From SHZI01 sp964417725 (GTDB lineage Bacteria; Pseudomonadota; Gammaproteobacteria; Steroidobacterales; GCA-2729495), in assembly GCA_964417725.1 (NCBI GenBank), contig CAYQIV010000001.1:1-64000 (forward strand): 64,000 nucleotides of DNA, in the 5' to 3' direction. A model generated the notes under the pieces. The model worked only from the letters and a program-made list of their open reading frames with translations. It was not told where the DNA came from and ran no database searches. Both the position numbers and the translations under genes were made by a program. This document shows, piece after piece, positions 1-7,852 of this stretch (within the stretch, counting starts at the first letter, position 1; the number at the start of each line of letters is the position of its first letter).

Positions 1-52
1 TCAGATTACGAGAAAATTCCACTTCTGGCTTCAGCTAATTTCCGGGGGGATT
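1..52 (+). mobile_element. 3' tail of an IS3-family orfB (fragment A)
   Basis: From position 4 the frame reads DYEK then IPLLASA. It matches the last residues of an IS3-type OrfB; the second copy ending at 371 has the same DYEK motif before its stop. A G-run (CCGGGGGG, 43-50) follows and may be part of the element end. Only the extreme 3' end lies in the window, so the element continues to the left or is truncated. Being so short, the call rests mainly on the resemblance to fragment B. Confidence 0.45.
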
Positions 53-59
53 ACCTCCG

Positions 60-371
60 ACCAGTGCGTTGTTGCATCATTCGGATCAAGGCAGCCAATA
101 CACCAGCGAACAGTTCCAGTACTTGCTCGCTGAACACGGTGTGACCTGCAGCATGAGTCGCAGTGGCGACTGTTGGGATAACGCCGCTATGGAAAGCTTT
201 TTCTCGACACTCACGATTGAACGCACCAACCGGACTCACTACCAGACCCGGAATCAGGCCAAAGCGGATGTGTTCGATTACATCGAGCGGTTTTACAATC
301 CCCGGCGTCGGCACTCGACGTTGGGATACCTGAGTCCGATCGACTATGAGAAATCGATGGCCTCAGGCTGA
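60..371 (+). pseudogene. IS3-family transposase OrfB, C-terminal fragment (fragment B)
   Basis: About 100 residues of the rve/DDE integrase core. LHHSDQGSQYTS carries the second catalytic Asp, NAAMESFFSTL carries the catalytic Glu, and YNPRRRHSTLGYLSP is the typical IS3 C-terminal block. The N-terminal half of OrfB and all of OrfA are missing. An in-frame stop sits at 36-38, just upstream of the homologous part, and the sequence before position 60 belongs to another element's tail. It therefore looks like a 5'-truncated remnant that cannot transpose by itself. It abuts an AbiEii-like fragment downstream, which suggests insertion into or next to a defence/toxin gene. Confidence 0.85.
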
Positions 372-375
372 GGGT

Positions 376-615
376 GGTGTCATCAACACCGGTAGCAACC
401 CACAGTTATTCGAGTGGGCGGTGAGCGCCCTCACCGACAACGAGCGCCGATTTCTTCTGTCCGTCAAACAAGGCGAACCGGATTGGGCACTTCTGCCGTT
501 CGAAGGCCTGGACCAATGGCCAGCGATTCAATGGAAGCTGCACAACATTGGACGGATGAGTACTCGCAGTCACCGAAAAGTGGTCGAGCGCCTGCGCGAG
601 GTGCTCGGTATCTGA
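376..615 (+). pseudogene. AbiEii/AbiGii-type nucleotidyltransferase, C-terminal fragment
   Basis: Open frame of about 80 residues whose core (ERRFLLSVKQGEPDW, then PAIQWKLHNI) resembles the C-terminal end of proteins annotated as nucleotidyl transferase AbiEii/AbiGii toxin family. In those families this segment follows the nucleotidyltransferase core and ends the protein. Here the catalytic domain is absent: the IS3 fragment ends immediately upstream, and the only available start lies inside IS3 sequence. I infer a gene truncated by the IS and not functional. Family assignment is from memory of the motif, not from a search. Confidence 0.6.
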
Positions 616-796
616 CTTGATGTCAAATGGCGGTCTGACACCTTTTCGGGATCCTGATACAGATTCTCATACTACAGCCCCTCAGTTCCGAGGTTTCGTA
701 TCACGACGAGCGGGTCCCTACCCCCGCGGATTGTCGATACCGAACGCCGAGCGCAGGATTTACCCGACGAGGAACGGGAGCGCACAATAGCACCAC
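616..796. other. unassigned sequence between AbiEii-like fragments
   Basis: About 180 bases between the + strand AbiEii C-terminal remnant and the - strand N-terminal remnant. Neither strand offers a recognisable protein. One plus-frame stretch rich in Glu and Arg could be a transposase shard, but nothing is secure. No RNA gene or clear regulatory element is visible. Confidence 0.4.
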
Positions 797-987
797 TGAT
801 CGACGCGGTCGTGCACAGCCGCAGTCCACCGTACACTACCTCCTCCCGGATCTGGTCGACACGTACCGCGTTCGAATCGAGTTCGACGCCATCCTCGACG
901 TTTATCACAAGAATTTCCTTGAACGCGGCAGCCATCGCCTCCGCACCGGGATCGCCAAATCCCAACAGGTCGAGATCACGAGGGGGC
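797..987 (-). pseudogene. AbiEii-type nucleotidyltransferase, N-terminal fragment
   Basis: Reverse-strand frame reading PPRDLDLLGFGDPG, then REEVVYGGLRL and TTASISGA. The motif RxTRDLDLLGFG with a downstream REE..YGG block is typical of the AbiEii nucleotidyltransferase core, including the acidic metal-binding Asp pair. Homology starts abruptly at about 987, where IS5-like sequence ends, and stops at about 797 where the RIPVxxDIGFGD continuation would be expected. It is thus a two-sided fragment. It lies on the opposite strand from the C-terminal fragment at 376-615, so the two are not simply halves of one interrupted gene unless an inversion occurred. Confidence 0.6.
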
Positions 988-1358
988 TACAGTACTCCCA
1001 GCGAACCAGAAGCCGACGTTGCCACTGAATCCAGGCAAAGAACCGCTCGACAATCCAGCGCCGCTCGTAACGGCGCAGCCGTCGACCGTCCCGGGTCTTC
1101 GGGCGAACACGGTTGCAACAGTGCGGAGAGATCAATCTCGGTGCCCTGCACTGCTGAAAGCGGCGGTGCACCGTTTTGTAGTTCGGGGACGACATACAGA
1201 AGCATGTGCAACTGCGCGCTGGTATTCAGAATCCGCAGCACCGCTTCGAGCACCTTGCGGTGCCGGGATCGGCTTGCGACCGGACGATCGTCGGGACAGT
1301 GCTCTTCCGGAAAATGCTTCCGGATCAATTCCCACTGGTCGCCAGTTATGCGTAACAC
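988..1358 (-). pseudogene. IS5-family transposase, frameshifted and internally deleted
   Basis: The start region (GTG at 1358) reads ITGDQWELIRKHFPEE and then VLEAVLRILNTSAQLHML, the N-terminal DUF4096-like block of IS5-type transposases. Near 1195 the frame changes and continues as PNYKTVHRRFQQ. Shortly afterwards it jumps to YERRWIVERFFAWIQ, the C-terminal YREK-like block that carries the catalytic Glu. The central DDE region is missing. A full-length protein would be roughly 250 residues or more; about 120 are represented here in two frames. The element is dead, and its 3' side is fused to the AbiEii-like fragment. Confidence 0.75.
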
Positions 1359-1421
1359 GCACCAATCTTATCCCCTCGAGCGCGTCACGCGATTTTGAGA
1401 CAGGTTCTGGTTTGTTATCGG

Positions 1422-1994
1422 CTACCGCTCGGCATTCTCATAACGGCGCATGGTCCAGCGGCCACCATCGTCGAGCACATACTCTTGTTCGGTGCCGTCG
1501 CTGAACAGACGTACCCGGCGAAAGCCAAATGGTAGCGCGTCTGCGGCCGGATCGTGCAGCCGCAGTACGAGCTTGCCCGGGCTGCCGCCGAACAAGGCTG
1601 CAAGTCCGCCGGCATTGCTGTCGTTCCCGGTGCCATGCCAGACCCCGACGTTCGCCGGTGGTGAGTTCTGGCCTTTCTGCGCCGACATGATGGTCAGCTT
1701 GACGCCGTCTTCGCGCGTGCGCATCTGTGACCCGACCGCGACGCCGCTACCCATCGACAGGCCACCTGCCGACGGCGACGGGGCTGCCAGTTCTTCCAGC
1801 GTAGCTGGATCGATCAGCGCCTGGACTCGCGCCAGGACGTCGGGAAGATCCTTCGCTGCCACCGCGACGGTCTCGCCGACCTGGTGGCGTTCCGGTTCCG
1901 CGGCGGCGGGCTGGTCGCCAAACTGCGGCCAGGCCGGGTTTGCCATGACCACCAGCGCGGCCGTCACGACCAGAACCGGCGTACGCAACTTCAT
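1422..1994 (-). CDS. exported protein of unknown function, coupled to a PEP-CTERM-like gene
   Basis: 190 residues. An N-terminal signal sequence (MKLRTPVLVVTAALVVMANPAWP, roughly residues 1-23) predicts export. The mature part is Ala/Gly rich with no cysteine pair, membrane segment or motif I recognise. The C-terminal third (about residues 140-190) looks more structured, ending in a segment rich in Asp, Arg and aromatic residues. The ATG overlaps the stop of the upstream PEP-CTERM-like gene (ATGA), so the two should be translated from one message and may act together at the cell surface. I do not recognise the family. Confidence 0.6.
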   Translation of the reverse strand: MKLRTPVLVVTAALVVMANPAWPQFGDQPAAAEPERHQVGETVAVAAKDLPDVLARVQALIDPATLEELAAPSPSAGGLSMGSGVAVGSQMRTREDGVKLTIMSAQKGQNSPPANVGVWHGTGNDSNAGGLAALFGGSPGKLVLRLHDPAADALPFGFRRVRLFSDGTEQEYVLDDGGRWTMRRYENAER

Positions 1995-2728
1995 GCTCGC
2001 CGCACCCCTGCCGCGATTGCAATCACGCCGGTTAACAGTAGCCAGATGGCCGCTGGCGCCGGGACCACGGTGACCTCGCTCAGCAAGCCGATGCCCTGGA
2101 ACAGAATCGTGCCCTCGCTGTCGGCCTCGGTGAGGATAAATGCGCGCACCGGCACGTCGTTGAAGCCGGGCGGCAACGGCCGATAGTCCTTGTTGTTGAA
2201 CAGCGCGGCATCGAGCGACAGCATCGAGAACTCGAACAGCACGCCGTTGAACAGCTCCTCGGTGTCGTCGCCATCCGTCGGGTCCGGGTCCATCTCGAAG
2301 GCGCCGCTCTGCAGGGCGCTGAGCGACCAGTTGTCGATCGGCTGGTCAGCCGTAGCCGGTGGATCCGGCCCGATCAGCACGTTGATCAGGTCCGCTGCGT
2401 CGCTTTCCAGTGGCTGGTTGTTCTGGATGTTGACATTGATCTCGGTGCCGTTGATCACCGGGCCGCCATTGCGGGCAAGCGATGCCGTACCGGTCAGCTC
2501 GTAATTCGCCTCGTCCGGCTCATCGATCGTCGAGGGGCCGGCACTGTCCGGATAAGTGAAGCTGGCGGCAAAACCGGTACCGACGACCGTGCCGGCCAAC
2601 TGGCCGGTACCGCTGTCAGTCTCGACCTGAACGATGCTTCCAGCAAAAGTAACGACAGCCGCGTGGCTGGTGCCTGCCAGGCAGAGGCCTGCCAGAAGGA
2701 GGCCGGACCAATGAAGGGCGTCGCGCAT
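1991..2728 (-). CDS. PEP-CTERM-like exported protein
   Basis: 245 residues when started at the ATG at 2728, which has a good ribosome site (GGAGG seven bases upstream) and gives a clean signal peptide ending near SHAAVVTFAG. The body is acidic (many Asp/Glu) and resembles secreted beta-rich PEP-CTERM proteins. The C-terminus has the tripartite sorting signal: VPAP, a hydrophobic helix (AIWLLLTGVIAIAAG) and a terminal RR. In known systems an exosortase cleaves this tail and the protein is displayed on or released from the envelope. No exosortase gene is visible in this window. The next gene overlaps its stop codon. Confidence 0.8.
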   Translation of the reverse strand: MRDALHWSGLLLAGLCLAGTSHAAVVTFAGSIVQVETDSGTGQLAGTVVGTGFAASFTYPDSAGPSTIDEPDEANYELTGTASLARNGGPVINGTEINVNIQNNQPLESDAADLINVLIGPDPPATADQPIDNWSLSALQSGAFEMDPDPTDGDDTEELFNGVLFEFSMLSLDAALFNNKDYRPLPPGFNDVPVRAFILTEADSEGTILFQGIGLLSEVTVVPAPAAIWLLLTGVIAIAAGVRRA

Positions 2729-3056
2729 GTGGCACCTCCGCTGTTCTTGGGGACGCTTGAGGTCAAGGCAATCTAGCATGCCACTGTGGAAAACCAAAGC
2801 CCATATAAAACGACAGGTTACAGGTTTCAGGCAGCACCATGCATCCAACGGACGGGTCTGCGCCCCGACTCCGCAAGTGTCGGCAGTCGCCGCCAGGTCT
2901 CTGGAGCAGGACGACGCATATCCCCTTTGACCCGTTGATCCCGGTGCCGATGATTGTCGCGGTGATTCAGGACATGCGGAGGGCTGCACCGACCACCGCC
3001 GATGACATCGCGGTGCTGGCGCTGAGCGCAGCCGGCGCCCTGCCAGGGCGTCAGGC

Positions 3057-3372
3057 CTAAGGTCGGAACCGTCGGCGAAGACCAAGCGCGGCAGAACCGG
3101 TGGCCAGCAGCCAGAACGCGCCGGGCGCCGGGACCACCGTGGTCCACGCCGGGTCATTCACCGACAGGTCATCGCCGTTGCAGGCAATTCCCGACGGCAG
3201 GACCAGCTTCATCCGGGCCGTACTGCGCGCATCGGTGATCGTATACAGCCCCGGGTCCGAAGCCCATGCGCTGGCGCTCAGCCCCGCGCTGCTGGGCAAC
3301 CTCGCCGGGTGCCAGTGTCAGCGACTGGAACGGCAGGGTTGGCGCGTAGAGAATCCCATGTGAATGAATAAG
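3057..3372 (-). pseudogene. second PEP-CTERM-like protein, apparently frameshifted
   Basis: The last 80 codons (3057-3299) end in VVPAPGAFWLLATGSAALGL followed by RRRFRP, again a VPxP/hydrophobic helix/Arg tail. No good start or signal peptide precedes this short frame. The adjacent frame just upstream reads LIHSHGILYAPTL then PFQSLTLAPGEVA and would join naturally to it at about 3300, so I infer a frameshift or sequencing error in a longer gene. How far the original gene extended toward 3750 cannot be determined. It is close in type and orientation to the intact PEP-CTERM-like gene at 1991-2728. Confidence 0.45.
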
Positions 3373-3761
3373 TACGTTATCCAGTGACGGGGGCATGACG
3401 CGCCTGCCGATTTCCTGGACGAGCCGTACCAGGCTGTTTCGCGACTGGCGGAGCAGCCAAGGAGTGGCCGACGCCTGCAGCGAGGCATCGGCGCCGCCCA
3501 CCGAGGCGATCCCCCACCCGGTCGTATACCGGATCGGACAAGACCCCGCGATTCTGCGCATCATCGCGGTGGCACATCGCCGGCGAGGGCCCGACAGCTG
3601 GCTGCCGCACGTGGAGGAGCCCCCATCCGGATACCTGCCTGCCGCGTGATATCCGCGGACAGCAGCTATAACCGGCGGCGCCATTCCAGTCCGGTCCAGC
3701 AATTCGATTATCCTCACCCCTTCCCGGGCCCTGAGCACAGGAGATACGGTCCCCACCCGCC
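3373..3761. other. gene-poor stretch
   Basis: Several overlapping open frames exist on both strands because of high GC content, but none has a convincing start, ribosome site or recognisable protein sequence. The minus strand may hold the eroded 5' part of the frameshifted PEP-CTERM-like gene. The right end should contain the promoter of the membrane-protein gene starting at 3762; I cannot assign its boxes. Confidence 0.35.
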
Positions 3762-4490
3762 ATGCTGTCCATCGCTTTCCTGCTGGTCGCCGCCATTGAT
3801 TTCGGCGTATTGATCTGGGCGCTGCGCCTGAACCGCCAGCACCCCAGCACCGCGCTGTGGCTGGCCACGGTGCCGCTGTACCTGTTGTGGTATGACAACC
3901 TGGTGATCGGGCTGGGCGGCACGCTGGGCCAGGGCGATCTGCTGAAAGGCCTGAACACGGTGCGTTTCCTGGCGCACTACATCTGCCTGCCGTTCACCTT
4001 CATCGCAATCGGCTCGATGGCCCGGCAGGCCGGCTTCGCCTGGGCGCAGCCGAAGCTGGTCATGGGCGCGTTCTGCACGCTGGCCACCTGCTTCATCGTG
4101 CACGACCTGTGGCTGTTCGCGAACAGCACGTTCTACCCGTCCTGCTTCGCCGGCACATTGCGCTACACGACCCACATCACCGAGTACACGGCCTGTTCAC
4201 CGGACGCCGTGATCGGCGCGGGCCGGCCGATCCCGCCGATTCCGGCCATCACACTCAGCAACATGCTTCTGCTGTTCGGCCTCTACCTCTGGTGGAAGAT
4301 CGGCCACAAGTGGCTGTTCGTGGGCTCGCTGTTTGCGCTGGTCTTCTTTGCGGTGCCGTATTCGCGCACCGGCGGCATCGTGGGCAATATCGGCGAGCCG
4401 ATCATCACCGCGGTCGTCCTGTCGACAGCGGTGCACATTACCCGGACCTTCGGCTCGCGGGCTTCGGCTCGCGGGCCGAAGCCCGCGTAG
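3762..4490 (+). CDS. polytopic membrane protein of unknown function
   Basis: 242 residues. About seven hydrophobic segments are visible: residues 1-20, 28-45, 68-87, 100-117, 165-182, 188-205 and 212-228. They alternate with short loops; a Cys-containing loop (about 124-146) sits between the fourth and fifth. No enzyme or transporter motif is recognised. The C-terminal tail is encoded by a GC hairpin (4456-4487) that runs up to the stop codon, so the last residues may derive from a repeat rather than from selection. The gene stands alone, with degenerate sequence on both sides. Confidence 0.6.
   Translation: MLSIAFLLVAAIDFGVLIWALRLNRQHPSTALWLATVPLYLLWYDNLVIGLGGTLGQGDLLKGLNTVRFLAHYICLPFTFIAIGSMARQAGFAWAQPKLVMGAFCTLATCFIVHDLWLFANSTFYPSCFAGTLRYTTHITEYTACSPDAVIGAGRPIPPIPAITLSNMLLLFGLYLWWKIGHKWLFVGSLFALVFFAVPYSRTGGIVGNIGEPIITAVVLSTAVHITRTFGSRASARGPKPA
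4456..4487 (+). repeat. perfect GC-rich inverted repeat at the end of a coding region
   Basis: CGCGGGCTTCGGC at 4456-4468 is exactly complementary to GCCGAAGCCCGCG at 4475-4487, with a six-base loop. The stem ends right before the TAG stop at 4488. There is no T-run, so it is not a classical intrinsic terminator. It may be a REP-like palindrome that moved into the gene end, or a transcript-stabilising hairpin. Confidence 0.7.
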
Positions 4491-4777
4491 TATCGAGGCA
4501 TCGAAACCGGGGGGCCAGTCATGCCCCCGCGGCGGGACGGGCGCGCGTTGACCGGCGCTTTCCCCTGTTGGCATATCCAGGACCACCGCGAGGATTCAAG
4601 GGGTGAAGACCACGGCCGGGCGCGGCTTCGACTGGATCGCGACCCTCGACCTGCCACCAGCCCTGCGAGCGCAACCGGCCCTCGACCGATCCCGCACCAG
4701 CACAAGGCCGCTTATACGGCCCCTCCGCTGACGGCAGCCTGACGGTCGCCGGCCATGCCAACACCCTGAAGCTGATC

Positions 4778-5002
4778 ATGCACTTCATCAGGGGTGACCC
4801 GACCCCGGGCCAGGTGTCGCGCGTGATCCCCGACAACGGCGATGAGCCGGCCGTCGACGAAATCTACCTGACTGCAAGCGACGGGATCCCCGCCAGCAGC
4901 GTTGGTGTCACACACGACAACACGCTGCCGATCGGCTCGATCACCGACCGGCAGTTGCTGGTGTGCGGGCAGCGCTGCGCGGCCAGCGGGACCCGTAGCT
5001 GA
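4778..5002 (+). CDS. possible degenerate ORF of unknown function
   Basis: The reading frame is open from 4607 to a TGA at 5000-5002, with the first ATG at 4778. The stretch LYGPSADGSLTVAGHANTLK just upstream of that ATG also looks protein-like and lacks a start, so this may be the remains of a longer gene. A neighbouring frame from a GTG at 4603 reads GFDWIATLDLPPALRAQP and could be the shifted front part. No family is recognised. The rest of 4491-5097 holds nothing else I can support. Confidence 0.2.
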   Translation: MHFIRGDPTPGQVSRVIPDNGDEPAVDEIYLTASDGIPASSVGVTHDNTLPIGSITDRQLLVCGQRCAASGTRS

Positions 5003-5097
5003 AGCCGGCCACCATTCCCGGCGACCGCGCGCAGCGGTTCTTGTCCGGCCAGCGAAGGCCGACTATGCTGCGATCCAGCGACGGGGGAATTGCACAC

Positions 5098-6369
5098 ATG
5101 CCTGCAAGGTCGGCTTTCCTGGTCTTCTGCGCACTGGCTCTGCCGACTGCCGAAGGCGGCGCCAAAGATGCGGCCTGGAGCCGCCATGAAAACCCGCACT
5201 TCATCGCCTACAGCGACGCGCCGGAAAAGAAGGTGGTACCGCTGCTCCGCGACCTGGAAACCTTCAGGGCGGCTTTCCTGCAGGTCGGCAACATCCCCGT
5301 GCCAGGCGACGCGCCCAGGACCACCGTCCTCATCCTGGCTGACAGGAAAGACTTCCGGCAACTGGCTCGCAGCAAACTGACGGCAGGTTTTGCCAACCAC
5401 GACGGCAAACGCACGTTGATCGTGCTGCCCGTCCAGGGTGACAGGAACACCGTCAGGACGATCATCCGGCACGAGTACGGGCACGCACTGCTGCGCCACA
5501 TGAAGTTCCCGTACCCCAAATGGTTTGAAGAAGGCTTTGCAGAAATTGTTTCGTCCACCGAACTGGTGAACAAGGGTCAGTCCTTCACGATCGGCATGCC
5601 ACCCAGGCGGGCCAAGTACAACGGGCCACCGCTGTTTGACTGGGATACCCTGGTATCGGATGAGTTCCAGCCGCACACCATAACCAATCCCCGGCTCGGT
5701 TCCAGCGCCTACGCACAGGCCTGGCTGCTGGCGCACTACACCATGTTCGGCAACAACATGAAGAACTCCAGCACCCTCCAGAAGTATTTCAATGCCATCA
5801 ATGACGGCGAAGCCCAGGGCGCCGCGTTCAAATCGGCATTTGGCATGAGCGCCGCAGAAATGTGGCATGAAGATCTGCAGGACTACGCAAAGCACATCCC
5901 CGTCTATACGATTGCCTATCGTCCGGGAACCTTGCAGCTGACCTTCAGCACGACACCGGTCAGCGGCAAAGAGGTCGATACGCTGCGCCGTTACCTGGAA
6001 ATGCGCTCCACCATCAACACGGACGCCGAAACACCAAACAACCTGCTGGCGTCCTTGCCAGGGCGCTGGGCACCATTCGACATGGATCTGGCCTGCGACC
6101 AGCCGGCTGACTTCAGCGTGGAGGGAACGGCCGACAAGGGCCGCTTCAGTATCGCTCCAGCCGCGCCACCAGGTGCGGCCAGCATCGAACCGATGCACTA
6201 TCGCTACACACTGGCAGACGATGGACTGATCCTGCTCGAAGCAGAAGGCGCATACCACGACGAGCCCACGCTGCTGAGCATTCGCCCCCGTTCAGCAGAT
6301 CTGCTGTGCATGGGCCCTGGGCATCAGGCCGGCGGCTGTGCCCAGGTCCTGTATCGCTGCGCGGAATAG
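5098..6369 (+). CDS. exported HExxH zinc metallopeptidase-like protein
   Basis: 423 residues from the ATG at 5098, which gives a short signal peptide (MPARSAFLVFCALALPTAEG). The segment IIRHEYGHALL contains the zinc-binding HExxH (H125, H129). WFEEGFAE follows about 16 residues later and supplies the third ligand Glu, the gluzincin arrangement seen in peptidase families such as those with DUF1570-like domains. The N-terminal part (residues 30-110) resembles the region that precedes the active site in such proteins; the C-terminal 150 residues are unassigned. The substrate is unknown. It is probably periplasmic or secreted. A second, unrelated-looking HExxH protein is encoded at 30976. Confidence 0.7.
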   Translation: MPARSAFLVFCALALPTAEGGAKDAAWSRHENPHFIAYSDAPEKKVVPLLRDLETFRAAFLQVGNIPVPGDAPRTTVLILADRKDFRQLARSKLTAGFANHDGKRTLIVLPVQGDRNTVRTIIRHEYGHALLRHMKFPYPKWFEEGFAEIVSSTELVNKGQSFTIGMPPRRAKYNGPPLFDWDTLVSDEFQPHTITNPRLGSSAYAQAWLLAHYTMFGNNMKNSSTLQKYFNAINDGEAQGAAFKSAFGMSAAEMWHEDLQDYAKHIPVYTIAYRPGTLQLTFSTTPVSGKEVDTLRRYLEMRSTINTDAETPNNLLASLPGRWAPFDMDLACDQPADFSVEGTADKGRFSIAPAAPPGAASIEPMHYRYTLADDGLILLEAEGAYHDEPTLLSIRPRSADLLCMGPGHQAGGCAQVLYRCAE

Positions 6370-6375
6370 AACCGC

Positions 6376-6862
6376 GGCGACCCGGTCAAGGCCTCACTCG
6401 ATGTGGTGGTCCACGGTCGTGAGGATGCGGATCCTTTTCAGTTGCGGCGAGAAGCGGTCGCGGTCTTCGATCGAGAAGACCCCCTGCACATGGCAAACCC
6501 CGAATCGGGTGGACGGGCTGCCGAAACGCTGGATCCGCGTCACCGTACCGGTCTGAATCGGTCTTCTGCCTGAGCCCGGCCTTGCCCAGCACACGATGCC
6601 GAACACCCCGCCCCTGGACTTGACCCGCAAAGCAGGCGACTTTGATGCCTGTTTCCGGCAACCAGCCGGGGCCGAATACCTGCTTGCAGGGCTACAATCC
6701 GACAGGCTTTTCGATTGAGTTCGCACCGGTTCGCAGCAGCCCGCAGCGCTTCGATTCCGTACTTTCATAGGGTCGTTTGATGCGGGCTGCCCCCCACCTG
6801 GATGACTGACCGCAGAGATCGCTTGTCAGGACAATGCCCGCACAACCACAATCCGGATAGTC
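6376..6862. other. gene-poor stretch
   Basis: No convincing gene. A minus-strand frame (6394-6560 region) reads plausibly near its end (GVFSIEDRDRFSPQL) but has no good start and shifts frame upstream, so it may be a decayed gene. The promoter of the acetyltransferase remnant that follows would also have been here. Confidence 0.35.
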
Positions 6863-7150
6863 ATGATCAGTCTGGAGGGGCTGGCGTGTCATCCGGTGCC
6901 GGTCATGATGCTGGCCTGGCTCGCGGCGGACAAGGAACATCAACGCAAGGGGCCGCGCCAGGCATGACTCAAGGACGCGTCGCCGCGCACGGCGCAGGCA
7001 GTCGACATCGCCAGCATTCGCTGCCTGCTGGCGCAGGCCAAGGACGATGCCGCGCGGCCCTGGCACGAGTCCCGGGCGTTCGGGCCCAGCCCGACCGACC
7101 CGTGCCACCTGTTCCCGATGCTCAAGGCCCTCGAGGGCACGTTGAGTTGA
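6863..7150 (+). pseudogene. GNAT acetyltransferase (TacT/AtaT toxin-like) remnant with internal stop
   Basis: In one frame: LACHPVPVMMLAWLAADKEHQ, then RKGPRQA and a TGA stop at 6965-6967. It continues as LKDASPRTAQAVDIASIRC, LLAQAKDDAAR and FGPSPTDPCHLFPMLKAL to a second stop. This follows the order of GNAT toxins of the TacT kind (YPVPVxLLxRLAVD, QGKGLGxALLxDA, AKDxxAxxFYExFGF, PxxLxLxL). The acetyl-CoA loop Q/RxxGxG/A is damaged (RKGPRQ), the first third of the domain is missing, and no DUF1778 antitoxin gene precedes it. I conclude it is a dead toxin gene. Confidence 0.7.
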
Positions 7151-7183
7151 GGTAGTGTTCCCCGACATATGGAGGCAATGGCC

Positions 7184-7762
7184 ATGAACCGGCTCGGCGG
7201 TGTCTTGCTGCGAGGTCTCCTCGCCACCCTGCCCATTGGTCTGACGGTCTACGCCGTCTACTGGCTCGGCATCACGACGGAGGCGCTGCTGGCGCGGCCC
7301 ATCCGGACACTGATCGGGTCGACGCATTACTGGCCGGGCATGGGGCTGGCCACCGGGTTCGTGCTGCTGCTGTTCATCGGTCTTGCGGTCAACGCCTTCC
7401 TGATCCGCAACCTGCTGCGCAGGGGCGAAACCCTGGTGCTGCGCATCCCCGTGATCCGCACGATCTACGGGGCGATCCGCGACATCACGCAGCTGGTCGA
7501 CACGAGCGGGCGCAAGGGCGATCTGCAGCGTGTGGTCACCGTGCCGTTCGGGCCGGGTCGCGTCATCGGCTTCGTGACACAGGAGCACGGCGAGGCACTC
7601 GGGACCGAAGGTGGCGAGGATCTCGTCGCCGTCTACCTGCCGATGAGCTACCAGATCGGCGGCTACACCGTCTATCTCCCGCGCCGCGATATCCGCGAGA
7701 CATCGCTGAGCGTCGAACAGGCCATGCGCATCGTGCTGACCGGCGGCGTGCAGGCTCGCTGA
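7184..7762 (+). CDS. DUF502 family membrane protein
   Basis: 192 residues from the ATG at 7184, which has GGAGG eight bases upstream; an ATG at 7169 overlaps that ribosome site and is less likely. Two membrane helices (residues about 6-26 and 51-73) are followed by RRGETLVLRIPVIRTIYGAI and a soluble beta-rich part with VTVPFGPGRVIGFVT. This is the DUF502 pattern, whose members are conserved in proteobacteria and also in plants, with no firmly established biochemical role. It is a single gene; the minus-strand thioesterase gene converges on it. Confidence 0.85.
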   Translation: MNRLGGVLLRGLLATLPIGLTVYAVYWLGITTEALLARPIRTLIGSTHYWPGMGLATGFVLLLFIGLAVNAFLIRNLLRRGETLVLRIPVIRTIYGAIRDITQLVDTSGRKGDLQRVVTVPFGPGRVIGFVTQEHGEALGTEGGEDLVAVYLPMSYQIGGYTVYLPRRDIRETSLSVEQAMRIVLTGGVQAR

Positions 7763-7852
7763 CCTGCGCGGCGCCGTGTGCCCGGCACACCCGCGACCAC
7801 CTGACATGCCCACATGTCTTCACGGGCCCGGGCCGGCCGGCGATCCGCCCGC

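Noticed and set aside
700..830. Plus-frame stretch ERRAQDLPDEERERTIAPL as an IS66-type fragment
   Set aside because: Short, no flanking IS66 features, and the opposite strand carries the AbiEii-like match over part of it.
4864..6258. 464-codon minus-strand frame opposite the HExxH gene
   Set aside because: Composition is that of a GC-rich shadow; the plus strand has the signal peptide and zinc motif.
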